The translations under genes were made by a program, and so were the position numbers. This document shows positions 37,430-46,054 of a DNA stretch of 64,000 bases, in pieces; positions within the stretch are counted from its first letter, which is position 1; each line of letters opens with the position of its first letter. Below the pieces are notes generated by a model that was not told where the DNA came from, ran no database searches, and saw only the letters and a list, made by a program, of their open reading frames with translations. The DNA comes from Nostoc sp. LEGE 06077. GTDB taxonomy: Bacteria > Cyanobacteriota > Cyanobacteriia > Cyanobacteriales > Nostocaceae. The stretch covers positions 1-64,000 of the forward strand of contig NZ_JADEWI010000001.1 in the NCBI RefSeq assembly GCF_015207705.1, given 5' to 3'.

Positions 37430-39022
37430 TCACTGACCACGACTAGCCGGAGCTACACCAGCAAAAGTTAAGAAATCAGTCATCCGAAAATCTTGAGGTT
37501 TGCCAGTTTTGGTAGGTAAAGTTGGCACCCAAGACGGATTTACATTGAGATAAGAATTTGGATCAACCTGAAGCAGACCGATAATTACCTCACCAACAAT
37601 CCGACCACCAACTTGACCCAGATGTAAGCCTTTTTCTTTCAGTTCAGCTTCTTTGAGGATGTAGTACCACAGCGGTGTGGAGGTATCGAAGGTAGGGTAA
37701 ATACTCCGAAGCTCGGCCAAGTCGTACTTACTTAGTACGGGTACACCCATCTTTTGAGCGATGCTTTGACCAGATGGTAGTAGCCAAGTTAAGTGTCGGA
37801 GCAGGTTACGTTGGATAAGTGAAGTCGGAGGAGTACCTGAACCAATAGTCTGAAGTGGCAAGTTAAACAGTGGGCTAGAAATTTTCGTATCGATTAATTT
37901 ATTCGGTCTGACTTGATTATCTCCAAAGTCGAAGAATGTCTGCCATCCAATAAAGCGTCGTGCTGCTCTTGCTCGACCGCGGAGGTCATCTGGATCAGGT
38001 TTTCCCTCTTGAGAAGGATCGAAAATGAATGCAAAGAAGGGCTGTCCATTGTCACCAGCTAAGTTGGCTCGGTAAGAAGGCCGGATCATACTGTGACCGA
38101 TACGATAACCAATTTGAAACTCAACAGGGATAAATCCTCTATTTGGCAAGGGATTATAAAATTTACGCCCATTTTTTAATATGTCATTTACCATATCCTG
38201 ACCAACTACCAGTGGCAAAAATTCATGGAGGATTGTCCATTGGTAGTGCCATGTGGTCAATTGACGAGCTTGACGAAAAACATCATCGTTCGAGATATTA
38301 GGAGACTTGGATCTAATTAAATCCACCTGATGATTGTGGAAGCTATAGAATGCAGCTACCAACCCACTGATAATTAGATGCTGATCGCCGCGTGGATCAG
38401 CGATAATCGCTCGATTGTTTGCGTCTCTTGGTAAATCCTCAAACAAGCCGCCACTTTCAAGTCTCAGCTTGATTGGATCTTTAGGGTCGTATAAATTTGG
38501 CGAACCTATCGGCCCAGAACCGTATATATTATCAAGGTCAAAGGCTGCGGTTCGAGAGTTTGTTGCAGTGACTGGAGGTGTTACTTGGCCAAGTCGAGAT
38601 GTCGTATCAAAGGTTATGTCAAGATCCAAAAACTGGGACATAAAGGTTGTACCAGCTGTATGGGTAGGGTTGTTGGGATTGTTAACGTTGAGAGTAGGAT
38701 CAGTGATCAGGGCTATTGGCCCTGCGGCTAAATTGTCTTTAGCATCTAAGATACCCCCAGGTTTACCCATTTCCATCAGAGCATTTTTAACAACTGGGCT
38801 GGGTGGCGCAAAGGGTGGTAGATTACGAAACATCCGGCCGAATCTACTGGGTAGAGTCGCATCAACAGACTGTGCTTTCACTTCTCTGTCAAGAAAACCA
38901 CCCACTATCACACCGATAGTAAAAATAGCAGTAATAGCGATCGCTAACACAGAAAGAATTTTCTTTTTCAAGAGTGCTTTATCTTTCGAGCCTTTAACTT
39001 TTGGGCTATTCATAATTTTCAT
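37430..39022 (-). CDS. Animal-type heme peroxidase homologue lacking the distal histidine
   Basis: A 530-residue protein of the peroxidase-cyclooxygenase superfamily with an N-terminal membrane or signal segment (VLAIAITAIFTIGVIVGGF). The proximal His310 is in YRIGHSMIRPSY, and the Arg region QARQLTTWHYQ with ILHEFLP is intact. In the distal motif, normally D-H-D, the sequence is SQFLDLDITFD: Leu134 stands in place of the distal His (codon CTT at 38621-38623). Peroxidase chemistry may thus be lost or altered. The substrate is unknown. A stray base change from CAT would explain it, so a sequencing error must be considered. Confidence 0.82.
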   Translation of the reverse strand: MKIMNSPKVKGSKDKALLKKKILSVLAIAITAIFTIGVIVGGFLDREVKAQSVDATLPSRFGRMFRNLPPFAPPSPVVKNALMEMGKPGGILDAKDNLAAGPIALITDPTLNVNNPNNPTHTAGTTFMSQFLDLDITFDTTSRLGQVTPPVTATNSRTAAFDLDNIYGSGPIGSPNLYDPKDPIKLRLESGGLFEDLPRDANNRAIIADPRGDQHLIISGLVAAFYSFHNHQVDLIRSKSPNISNDDVFRQARQLTTWHYQWTILHEFLPLVVGQDMVNDILKNGRKFYNPLPNRGFIPVEFQIGYRIGHSMIRPSYRANLAGDNGQPFFAFIFDPSQEGKPDPDDLRGRARAARRFIGWQTFFDFGDNQVRPNKLIDTKISSPLFNLPLQTIGSGTPPTSLIQRNLLRHLTWLLPSGQSIAQKMGVPVLSKYDLAELRSIYPTFDTSTPLWYYILKEAELKEKGLHLGQVGGRIVGEVIIGLLQVDPNSYLNVNPSWVPTLPTKTGKPQDFRMTDFLTFAGVAPASRGQ

Positions 39023-39834
39023 TAGGACTACTTAACAAAAAACAAGTATGTGCAGTTATGACATCTGCACAAAACTGACTCTATCCGTTTACGTCAGCCA
39101 CAGTTCTTGTAAAACACAGAAGTAATCTCAGATTTTACTTTTAAAAAAAGGGAAAACACAAAAATAGTAAAAACCTAAAGACAATACCAAACCTTTATCT
39201 TTACAAGCTAATCCAACATCAACCTGTACTAAATTTGCCAATTAAAATGTATAACGACAGCAAACTTACAGGACAGGGGTAATTATTCTTACAGAGAAAA
39301 TAGAGATTTTTATTAGCTTATTTAAAAATTTAAAATTAATTAACGTGAAGGTATATGGTATTCATACTCCATGTATAGGACTTACGCATGAGGTTATCTG
39401 GTGTAAAGGTTTGAGAGACATACATCCATACACCCTTCCCGAAATCCTTGATTGCTTGTCTCACTACGTAAGTTCTCTGTTAATTTCGGTAATGATTGAT
39501 GAATAGAAAGTAATAGATGAACAAAGCTCATTAATTAAAAGCAGATTGTCATATCTACCACTACCACGATCACATTTATTCATAAGTTTAGTAAACTCTG
39601 TTTTCTTTAATTACTCCAAATCAAGTAAATTTTTTGAACCCTGATAAATAATTAAATAGAGACAATTGAATACCAACTCCAATACTGAAAAGTGGAATTT
39701 GATATTTATCTTTTTAACTTCAAATATTAGAATATTATATTAATATGCAATCCTCGTGTAGAGTTTGTGTATAATTCGTGTAGATAATCCTGACTAAATT
39801 TTCAACGCTGCTGATGAGATGAGCATCATGATGA
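39023..39834. other. 812-base intergenic stretch
   Basis: A long AT-rich gap between the peroxidase gene and the response-regulator gene's 3' end. It holds one MITE-like element (39377-39476). No convincing ORF or RNA gene is seen. It must hold the peroxidase promoter. Confidence 0.55.
39377..39476. repeat. MITE-like element with GGACTTACG/CGTAAGTTC ends
   Basis: About 100 bases bounded by AGGACTTACGCATGAG and CTCACTACGTAAGTTCT, which are inverted relatives of each other. No coding capacity. Sequences ending in GCGTAAGTCCT or GTGTAAGTCCT recur at 46036-46046 and 62850-62862, suggesting a dispersed family. Confidence 0.5.
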
Positions 39835-40527
39835 CTATTTCAAGCGATATCCTAGTCCATGAACAGTTTCAATGAAGTTTTCTGCTGCACCTAACGCCTT
39901 CAGCTTTTGTCGAATGCACCTAATATGAGATCTGATTGTTTCTTCAACAGGGGATTCATCAACTGACCAAACTTGTTCAATAATGCTAGAACGACTTAGT
40001 ACTCGTCTACCATTAGCAACCAGTAATTCTAAAATTGCATATTCTTTTAGAGTTAATGATAAGGGATAGCTATCGTAAGTAGCTTCATAGGTGCTGGGAT
40101 TTAGGTACAATTTTTCCCATAACAGACTTACTGTGCTGCTGGAACTACCTCGTCTAAGTAACGCACGAATTCTAGCCATTAATTCTTCTAAATCAAATGG
40201 CTTGGCTACATAATCATCTGCACCAGCATCTAACCCAGCAATCTTGTCCGCTACGGTATCACGGGCTGTTAACATCAACACTGGTATAGTCGCATTACGA
40301 TGTGCAGCATTGTTTATGCCGACAGTACGTAACTGGTGACAAAACTTAATTCCATCTAGCTTAGGCAAGGTTATATCCAGGACTATTAAATCATATTTCA
40401 TGGATTGTGTAGAGTTCCAAGCTGCTTCTCCATCTTTAGCAATATCCACCACATATTGCCGTCTGTTGAGTGCTTCTGCTAGTACTTCTGCGAGTTGAAT
40501 ATCATCTTCAACTACTAAAATCCGCAT
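39835..40527 (-). CDS. OmpR-family response regulator
   Basis: A 230-residue two-domain regulator. The receiver domain has the acidic pair in VVEDD, the phosphoacceptor Asp51 in LIVLDITLP, Thr in MLTARD and Lys in VAKPFD. The C-terminal winged helix (about 130-230) includes LTLKEYAILELLV and TVHGLGYRL. It is divergent from a CHASE3 histidine kinase gene, 86 bases apart, and is probably its partner. Targets are unknown. Confidence 0.93.
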   Translation of the reverse strand: MRILVVEDDIQLAEVLAEALNRRQYVVDIAKDGEAAWNSTQSMKYDLIVLDITLPKLDGIKFCHQLRTVGINNAAHRNATIPVLMLTARDTVADKIAGLDAGADDYVAKPFDLEELMARIRALLRRGSSSSTVSLLWEKLYLNPSTYEATYDSYPLSLTLKEYAILELLVANGRRVLSRSSIIEQVWSVDESPVEETIRSHIRCIRQKLKALGAAENFIETVHGLGYRLK

Positions 40528-40613
40528 ATTTGATCTTTTATTGAGTAACAGGCAAAGATATCAGCAATGCCTTTAATTTATCATGTATAAGCAACTATTG
40601 TTTAACTCAATCT

Positions 40614-42011
40614 ATGACTCAGCAATTGATCAAATGGACTTTCCCCGAAAAATGGATTATGGGAGGTTTTGGTTTAACCCTGTTGCTGATGGTAATTATC
40701 TGTTTTGTTTCGTTAAAAAACACAGATGAAATCAAATATGGAGCTAACAGGGTGCAGCAGACATATCAAACCCTCAATGCTTTGACAAATTTCTATGGCG
40801 CAATGACTGCCGCAGAATCAGCTAGACGAGGATATATTTTTTTAGGTAGTAGTCAGGATTTGCAGCGTTATTATCATGCAACGGCAGATATGCGCTCTCA
40901 ACTGCAAATATTGCAAAAACAAATACATCCGTATGGGAATCAGGAAAAACGATTAGTAAGTTTCAATTTACTAGTCAATCAAAGATTATCTTTGTTAGAG
41001 CAATCTATAAAACTTTACCAAAAAGATAAAAAAGCATTGTTGGTACAAAATAATATTACCGTTAGCAGTGTTCAGATTCGAGAAGAAATCTTAAAGGTGA
41101 TAGCAGATATTAAAGCAGAAGAACAAACTTATCTCCAAGATTCATTAGAGCAATCAAAACAAAGTATTTATTTCCGAATTTTTATCGAAGTTTTCACAAC
41201 ATTTTTAATTTTAATCATAATTTTTGGTTTATGTGTAATTCTGGAAAAGCAATGGATTAAACGTGAGCTAATTAGAGACTTAGAATCTTCTTTAGCTCAA
41301 GAAAAGAAAATAGGTGATTTAAAGATTCAATTGTTTTCTATGATTTCTCATGAATTTCGGACACCTTTAAGTATAATTTTACTTTCATCCCAGTTATTAA
41401 GTGAAAGCCTCGAAAATCTAGTAGATGAACAGCACTTAAAGAATGTTTTTCGTATTCAATCTTCTGCTAAAATCATGAATCATATATTAACTGATATATT
41501 AATTTTAACGCGAGCCGAAGCAGGTCAGTTAGATTTTAAATTACAAGTAATAAATTTAGAAAACTTTTGTTTAAATCTAGTAGAAGATTTCCAGCTTTTT
41601 GCTACAACAGCAAATAAAATCAGATTTCAAAAAATGGGTTCTATTGTTAGAGCTAGTATTGATGAAAGGCTTTTGTATTCTATTCTTAGCAATTTGTTAT
41701 TCAATGCTATCAAATATTCAAATAACGAAACCGCAATTTATTTAATACTAAAATCTGAAGCGGATCTGATAACTTTTCAAGTTATTGATCAAGGAATTGG
41801 TATTCCATTAGCAGAGCAACATAAAATATATGAGCCTTTTTACCGATGCCAAAATGTTGAAAATATCGCTGGAACAGGGTTAGGGTTAGCAGTTGTCAAA
41901 AAATGTATAGAACTACATCAAGGAAAAATTATCGTAGAGAGTAAAGTAGATACAGGTACGACATTTACGATCATGATTCCTCAAGAAAACACAGAGGATG
42001 CTAGATATTGA
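40614..42011 (+). CDS. CHASE3 sensor histidine kinase
   Basis: A 465-residue membrane sensor. Two helices (about 14-33 and 185-208) flank a helical CHASE3 sensing domain outside the membrane (NALTNFYGAMTAAESARRGY). The kinase core has the phosphoacceptor His in MISHEFRTPLS, the N box NLLFNAIKYS, DQGIGIP and GTGLGLAVV. There is no HAMP, PAS or receiver domain. It is divergent from the OmpR-type regulator, and the pair probably share control of the 86-base region between them. The signal is unknown. Confidence 0.92.
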   Translation: MTQQLIKWTFPEKWIMGGFGLTLLLMVIICFVSLKNTDEIKYGANRVQQTYQTLNALTNFYGAMTAAESARRGYIFLGSSQDLQRYYHATADMRSQLQILQKQIHPYGNQEKRLVSFNLLVNQRLSLLEQSIKLYQKDKKALLVQNNITVSSVQIREEILKVIADIKAEEQTYLQDSLEQSKQSIYFRIFIEVFTTFLILIIIFGLCVILEKQWIKRELIRDLESSLAQEKKIGDLKIQLFSMISHEFRTPLSIILLSSQLLSESLENLVDEQHLKNVFRIQSSAKIMNHILTDILILTRAEAGQLDFKLQVINLENFCLNLVEDFQLFATTANKIRFQKMGSIVRASIDERLLYSILSNLLFNAIKYSNNETAIYLILKSEADLITFQVIDQGIGIPLAEQHKIYEPFYRCQNVENIAGTGLGLAVVKKCIELHQGKIIVESKVDTGTTFTIMIPQENTEDARY

Positions 42012-42039
42012 AGGTATACTCCTAACTTGAAAGTGCTGT

Positions 42040-42110
42040 AAAGCCCTGCGAGCATGGCTGCGCTTAGAGCGGTAGCGGGGCGTTCAGTCCGTGCTGAGTA
42101 AAAATTCTAG
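42040..42110. repeat. Small dispersed GC-rich repeat
   Basis: GCCCTGCGAGCATGGCTGCG and AGCGGTAGCGGGGCGTTC form a GC-rich patch after the kinase gene, of the same kind as that at 5480. Confidence 0.45.
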
Positions 42111-42169
42111 TAGCTAGTCAAGAGTTGCTCTTTCATGTTTGGTTGTAAGATTTTCTCGTGATTAGCTGT

Positions 42170-42256
42170 TTATTTATCTGCGTTCATCTGTCTGGAAAAG
42201 TTTTGCGCCGGGAAACCCGGACGCGCAAACTTTCCGCTGCGTTTATCTGCGGTTGA
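42170..42256. repeat. Nested repeat with GC-rich hairpin, before ilvD 3' end
   Basis: A repeat of the ATTTATCTGCGTTCATCTG ... GTTTATCTGCGGTT type is interrupted by about 50 bases containing a strong hairpin (42194-42235: GGAAAAGTTTTGCGC pairs with GCGCAAACTTTCC around CGGGAAACCCG). This may also terminate the convergent kinase and ilvD genes. Confidence 0.55.
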
Positions 42257-43948
42257 TTAACTATCAAACAAACCTAAGTCTGTGACTGCACCAAGGCTAC
42301 TGGAAGATACTAACTTGGCATACTTGGCCAATACACCTTTAGTGTAACGTGGGGCTGGGGGTTGCCAATTAGCACGGCGGCGGGCTAATTCTTCATCAGA
42401 AATATTCAACTGTAACAGCCGCGCTGGAGCATCAATGGTGATGGTATCACCTTCTTCGACTAAGGCGATCGCTCCGCCGACAGCTGCTTCTGGGGCAACG
42501 TGACCAACTACCATCCCGTAAGTACCGCCGGAGAAACGTCCATCGGTAATTAATCCTACAGAATCACCCAAACCAGCACCAATAATTGCCGATGTGGGAG
42601 CCAACATTTCCCGCATTCCTGGGCCGCCTTTGGGGCCTTCGTAACGAATCACCAGGACATCACCAGCTTGAATTTTGCCTGCCAAAATCGCATCTAAACA
42701 AGCTTCTTCCGATTCAAATACTCTGGCGGGGCCGGTAATGATTGGTTTTTTCACCCCGGTAATTTTAGCTACTGCACCTTCAGTAGCGAGATTACCTTTG
42801 AGAACTGCCAAGTGACCTTGAGCATACATGGGTTTATCCCAAGGGCGAATCACATCTTGGTCAGCCCTGGGTTCATTCGGCACATCTGCAAGCACTTCGG
42901 CAATGGTTTGACCACTGATGGTAATACAGTCACCATGCAGCAAATCATGTACCAGCAGCATTTTCATGACTTGGGGAATACCGCCAGCTTTGTGTAAGTC
43001 TGTGGCTACATATCTACCACTGGGTTTTAAATCGCACAGTACGGGAACCCGTCCGCGAATAGTTTCAAAGTCATCTATGGTTAATTCCACACCAGCCGCA
43101 CTGGCGATCGCCAAAAAATGTAATACTGCATTGGTAGAACCACCGACTGCCATAATTACCGATATAGCATTTTCTATAGATTTGCGGGTGATAATCTGGC
43201 GTGGTAATAATTGCTTACGAATAGCTTCTACTAAAACAAAAGCTGATTTTTCCGTACTGTCGGCTTTTTCAGCATCTTCGGCTGCCATTGTAGAAGAATA
43301 AGGTAAACTCATCCCCATTGCTTCAAAAGCCGATGACATGGTGTTAGCTGTAAACATCCCGCCGCAAGAGCCAGCACCCGGACAAGCATTTTGTTCAACT
43401 GCGGTTAATTCAGTTTCGTCAATTTTGCCAGCACTATATTGACCAACCGCTTCAAAGGAACTGACTACAGTTAAATCACGACCGTTGTAGTGTCCGGGTT
43501 TGATGGTACCACCATAGACAAAAATCGCCGGAATATTCATCCGCGCGATCGCCAGCATTGCCCCTGGCATATTTTTATCACACCCACCAATGGCTAACAC
43601 GCCATCCATACTTTGTCCTGTACAGGCGGTTTCAATGGAATCGGCAATTACTTCTCTTGACACTAGGGAATATTTCATCCCTTCCGTTCCCATTGAGATC
43701 CCATCACTGATGGTAATTGTACCGAAGATTTGCGGCATAGCTCCAGCACTTTTAATACCAGCTTCTGCCCTTTGTGCCAGTTTATTTATCCCCATGTTAC
43801 AGGGAGTAATAGTGCTGTAGCCATTGGCAACACCGACAATTGCTTTGTTAAAATCTGCATCTTGAAAACCAACTGCCCGCAGCATCGCGCGATTCGGCGA
43901 TCGCTGTACACCTTGTGTTACAATCCGGCTTCTCAAATTATCCGACAT
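42257..43948 (-). CDS. ilvD: Dihydroxy-acid dehydratase
   Basis: Fe-S dehydratase of branched-chain amino-acid synthesis, making 2-oxo acids from dihydroxyvalerate and its homologue. The 563-residue protein carries the three conserved Cys regions: [20 protein letters not shown] and [15 protein letters not shown], plus the C-terminal [16 protein letters not shown] signature. Length is typical. The ATG is clear. It stands alone, divergent from the ModA-like gene across the palindrome-rich region at 44091-44187, which may regulate either gene. Confidence 0.95.
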   Translation of the reverse strand: MSDNLRSRIVTQGVQRSPNRAMLRAVGFQDADFNKAIVGVANGYSTITPCNMGINKLAQRAEAGIKSAGAMPQIFGTITISDGISMGTEGMKYSLVSREVIADSIETACTGQSMDGVLAIGGCDKNMPGAMLAIARMNIPAIFVYGGTIKPGHYNGRDLTVVSSFEAVGQYSAGKIDETELTAVEQNACPGAGSCGGMFTANTMSSAFEAMGMSLPYSSTMAAEDAEKADSTEKSAFVLVEAIRKQLLPRQIITRKSIENAISVIMAVGGSTNAVLHFLAIASAAGVELTIDDFETIRGRVPVLCDLKPSGRYVATDLHKAGGIPQVMKMLLVHDLLHGDCITISGQTIAEVLADVPNEPRADQDVIRPWDKPMYAQGHLAVLKGNLATEGAVAKITGVKKPIITGPARVFESEEACLDAILAGKIQAGDVLVIRYEGPKGGPGMREMLAPTSAIIGAGLGDSVGLITDGRFSGGTYGMVVGHVAPEAAVGGAIALVEEGDTITIDAPARLLQLNISDEELARRRANWQPPAPRYTKGVLAKYAKLVSSSSLGAVTDLGLFDS

Positions 43949-44090
43949 CTTTCTTCCTTTGCCTTCATCGCTTGTATGGCGATCGTATTATCTGATTTTC
44001 TCATGCCTACGTAGCACACAAGAGCATCTGAATCAGTGTTGATCAATTTATTTATTGCCGAGTTTTTACCACAGTATTTTGTCAGGATTT

Positions 44091-44113
44091 TATTACCAAA
44101 TATATTGGTAATA
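44091..44113. promoter_or_regulatory. Perfect palindrome, operator-like copy 1
   Basis: TATTACCAA-ATATA-TTGGTAATA, a 9-bp perfect inverted repeat with 5-base spacer. An identical core recurs 55 bases downstream. It lies between divergent ilvD and modA-like genes and looks like a dimeric-regulator site. Confidence 0.6.
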
Positions 44114-44114
44114 A

Positions 44115-44130
44115 CTACCAACCCTGGTAG
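44115..44130. promoter_or_regulatory. Shorter palindrome, operator-like copy 2
   Basis: CTACCA-ACCC-TGGTAG, sharing the TACCA/TGGTA half-sites of its neighbours but with a 4-base spacer. It may be a weaker site for the same regulator. Confidence 0.45.
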
Positions 44131-44145
44131 GATTACTCATAGTAT

Positions 44146-44166
44146 TATTACCAAATATATTGGTAA
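44146..44166. promoter_or_regulatory. Perfect palindrome, operator-like copy 3
   Basis: TATTACCAAATATATTGGTAA repeats copy 1 exactly over 21 bases (7-bp inverted arms). It is followed by one more half-site, TTGGTAATA, at 44179-44187, about 40 bases before the modA-like start codon. Confidence 0.6.
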
Positions 44167-44226
44167 ATTCCCCTGTGGTTGGTAATATACGCCTGCGTCA
44201 ACCTTACACCAACTAGATGATTCAGA

Positions 44227-45141
44227 ATGTTTCTAACTCGAAAAAGAGGTTTGATCACCTGGATAGCTGCGGCAATTACCAGCTTACTGTTAGTAATAGG
44301 CTTACCGCTGCTCAATCAGACAGCCGAAAAAGCACAGGCGGCAGTTACCTTGCGGGTCTTTGCCGCAGTTAGCTTATCAGAAGTACTACCAGAAATTGAA
44401 AGTGCCTTCATTGCCGCTAACCCCAGCTTGGGAGCTACTTTTGTCAACACTTTTGATTCTTCTGGTGCGTTGCTCAATCAAATCAACTTGCCAGCCAATC
44501 AGTCAGCAGGTATCCCAGATATTTTTATCTCGGCAGCGACAACGCAAATGACTAGCTTGCAGACTGCTGGACAATTAGCTTCCGGTTGGCCTGTGACAAT
44601 TGCAACTAACCGTCTAGTCTTGATTAGACCGAATACACCGACTTCTCCAGCACCAAGTCCGACGATCGCCGGTATTGATAGACTGACAAACAGCACCACC
44701 AGCAGTCCTCCCAGAACTGGCATTAGAGGGATTGCTATCGGTGATCCCGCAACCGTCCCCGCCGGAGCCTATGCTCAACAAGCTCTCCAAAGCACCCTCA
44801 GTGGTTGTGGTGCAGGTAGCTACAACACACTCCTAAATAGTCCGACTGCCAACAAGCTAGTATTTGCGAGTAATGTCCGTAACGTCTTGGCGGCAGTACA
44901 AAATAAAACGCTTAGTGGCAACACAATTGATGCAGGTCTAGTTTACACAACTGACCAAAGAATTTCTAATAGTACTACCTTCATCACAACTGTGGCACAA
45001 AACTGCCACAGTTCGATTGTCTATCCGGCGGCTGTACTCAACAGAACTACTAATCTTACGGCTGCAACTAGTTTTGCCAACTTCTTATCAAGCTCTACAG
45101 CCAGAGGTAGGTTTACTACTCGTGGATTTGGTACTCCCTAA
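44227..45141 (+). CDS. ModA-like ABC transporter substrate-binding protein
   Basis: A 304-residue exported binding protein. A signal peptide (LITWIAAAITSLLLVIGLPLL) leads to a ModA-type fold beginning with TLRVFAAVSLSEVLPEIESAF, then FDSSGALLNQI, PDIFISAATTQM and, in the second lobe, GIAIGDPATVPAGAYAQQAL and DAGLVYTTDQ. This fits molybdate or tungstate binding, though the sequence is diverged and an insert rich in Ser, Thr and Pro (about 137-160) is unusual. No ModB or ModC gene is adjacent. Palindromes at 44091-44187 probably control it. Confidence 0.78.
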   Translation: MFLTRKRGLITWIAAAITSLLLVIGLPLLNQTAEKAQAAVTLRVFAAVSLSEVLPEIESAFIAANPSLGATFVNTFDSSGALLNQINLPANQSAGIPDIFISAATTQMTSLQTAGQLASGWPVTIATNRLVLIRPNTPTSPAPSPTIAGIDRLTNSTTSSPPRTGIRGIAIGDPATVPAGAYAQQALQSTLSGCGAGSYNTLLNSPTANKLVFASNVRNVLAAVQNKTLSGNTIDAGLVYTTDQRISNSTTFITTVAQNCHSSIVYPAAVLNRTTNLTAATSFANFLSSSTARGRFTTRGFGTP

Positions 45142-45216
45142 CCTCAGAAAATCTGCGATCGCTTTTTCAGCAACTTTTTATTCTCGTGACATTTAAACTA
45201 TTTGGAGTTAAATCTG

Positions 45217-45933
45217 ATGAAATCATCGAAAAATATAGGATTGCTTGTTGTTGGTATGACTAGCGCCATTGCTATTACTGGTGCTTATATTCCCCAGGCG
45301 CAAGCAGTAAGAGTAAATCTAGTGCAGAACGGCGATTTTGAAGCAGACCCACTGGTAAATCCTGATTATGACCCCACTCTACCTAATCCTTTTATTACTG
45401 GCTGGAATAATAACAGTCTGATTGGTGTTGATATCTTTGCTAATCGTTTGTCAAATTATCCCAACCCAGCGACCAATGGTTTACGTAGCGTCGAACTTGG
45501 CTATACTCCGCCTGGAACATTAGCTTACCTTTCACAGACTCTAGCTACAAAGAAAAATCAGGAGTATGAACTCAGCTTTTACTTAGCCTCTGTAGAAGAA
45601 GCACCTCGTCTTGATAACATATTTCAAGTATTTGTCGGTGGACAAAAGCAGTTAGAACTAACAAACCTCACCTTAAATCCTGATTCCCTACAGAATTTCC
45701 AAAAATACACCGTTAATTTTGTCGCTACATCGAGAGTTACAGATTTAACATTTGCCAGTCGTACTGGATATGACTGGTTAAACTTAGATGATGTGAGTGT
45801 TTACCGAGTCAGTAATGGGAATTCACAAGGTAGCGGGAACCAAGCTGTACCTGAACCAACCACTATTGGTGGTATCGCTATTGCTGGGTTACTAGGCAGT
45901 TGGTTGAAGCGCAAAAAAGCTGCGAGTTGTTAG
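45217..45933 (+). CDS. PEP-CTERM sorted exported protein
   Basis: A 238-residue protein with an N-terminal signal peptide (LLVVGMTSAIAITGAYI), a beta-sandwich beginning LVQNGDFEADP (of the DUF642/choice-of-anchor kind) and a C-terminal PEP-CTERM sorting signal: VPEPTTIGGIAIAG, a short membrane helix and the basic end KRKKAASC. Such proteins are handled by exosortase and linked to envelope or exopolysaccharide. ATG at 45217 (GGAG nine bases upstream) is chosen over a TTG five codons earlier. It follows the ModA-like gene by 75 bases, perhaps by chance. Confidence 0.8.
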   Translation: MKSSKNIGLLVVGMTSAIAITGAYIPQAQAVRVNLVQNGDFEADPLVNPDYDPTLPNPFITGWNNNSLIGVDIFANRLSNYPNPATNGLRSVELGYTPPGTLAYLSQTLATKKNQEYELSFYLASVEEAPRLDNIFQVFVGGQKQLELTNLTLNPDSLQNFQKYTVNFVATSRVTDLTFASRTGYDWLNLDDVSVYRVSNGNSQGSGNQAVPEPTTIGGIAIAGLLGSWLKRKKAASC

Positions 45934-45960
45934 TTTTCGTTAGGGAGTAGGGTGAAGGAG

Positions 45961-46008
45961 TATAGGGTGTATAAGGGTGTAAGTGTTCAAAACCCTTACA
46001 TCCCTATA
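45961..46008. terminator. Hairpin between convergent PEP-CTERM and subtilase genes
   Basis: TATAGGGTGTATAAGGGT (45961-45978) pairs with ACCCTTACATCCCTATA (45992-46008) with a bulge. It is part of the GGTGTAGG-type octamer repeats also seen at 62766-62815. Confidence 0.55.
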
Positions 46009-46054
46009 CCCAGTCTCCCCAGACAATTTTTGTGTGTAAGTCCTGTTAATGACC

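Noticed and set aside
38415-39035. 206-codon plus-strand ORF antisense to the peroxidase gene
   Set aside because: Although long, its protein shows no family features, while the minus strand has clear peroxidase motifs.
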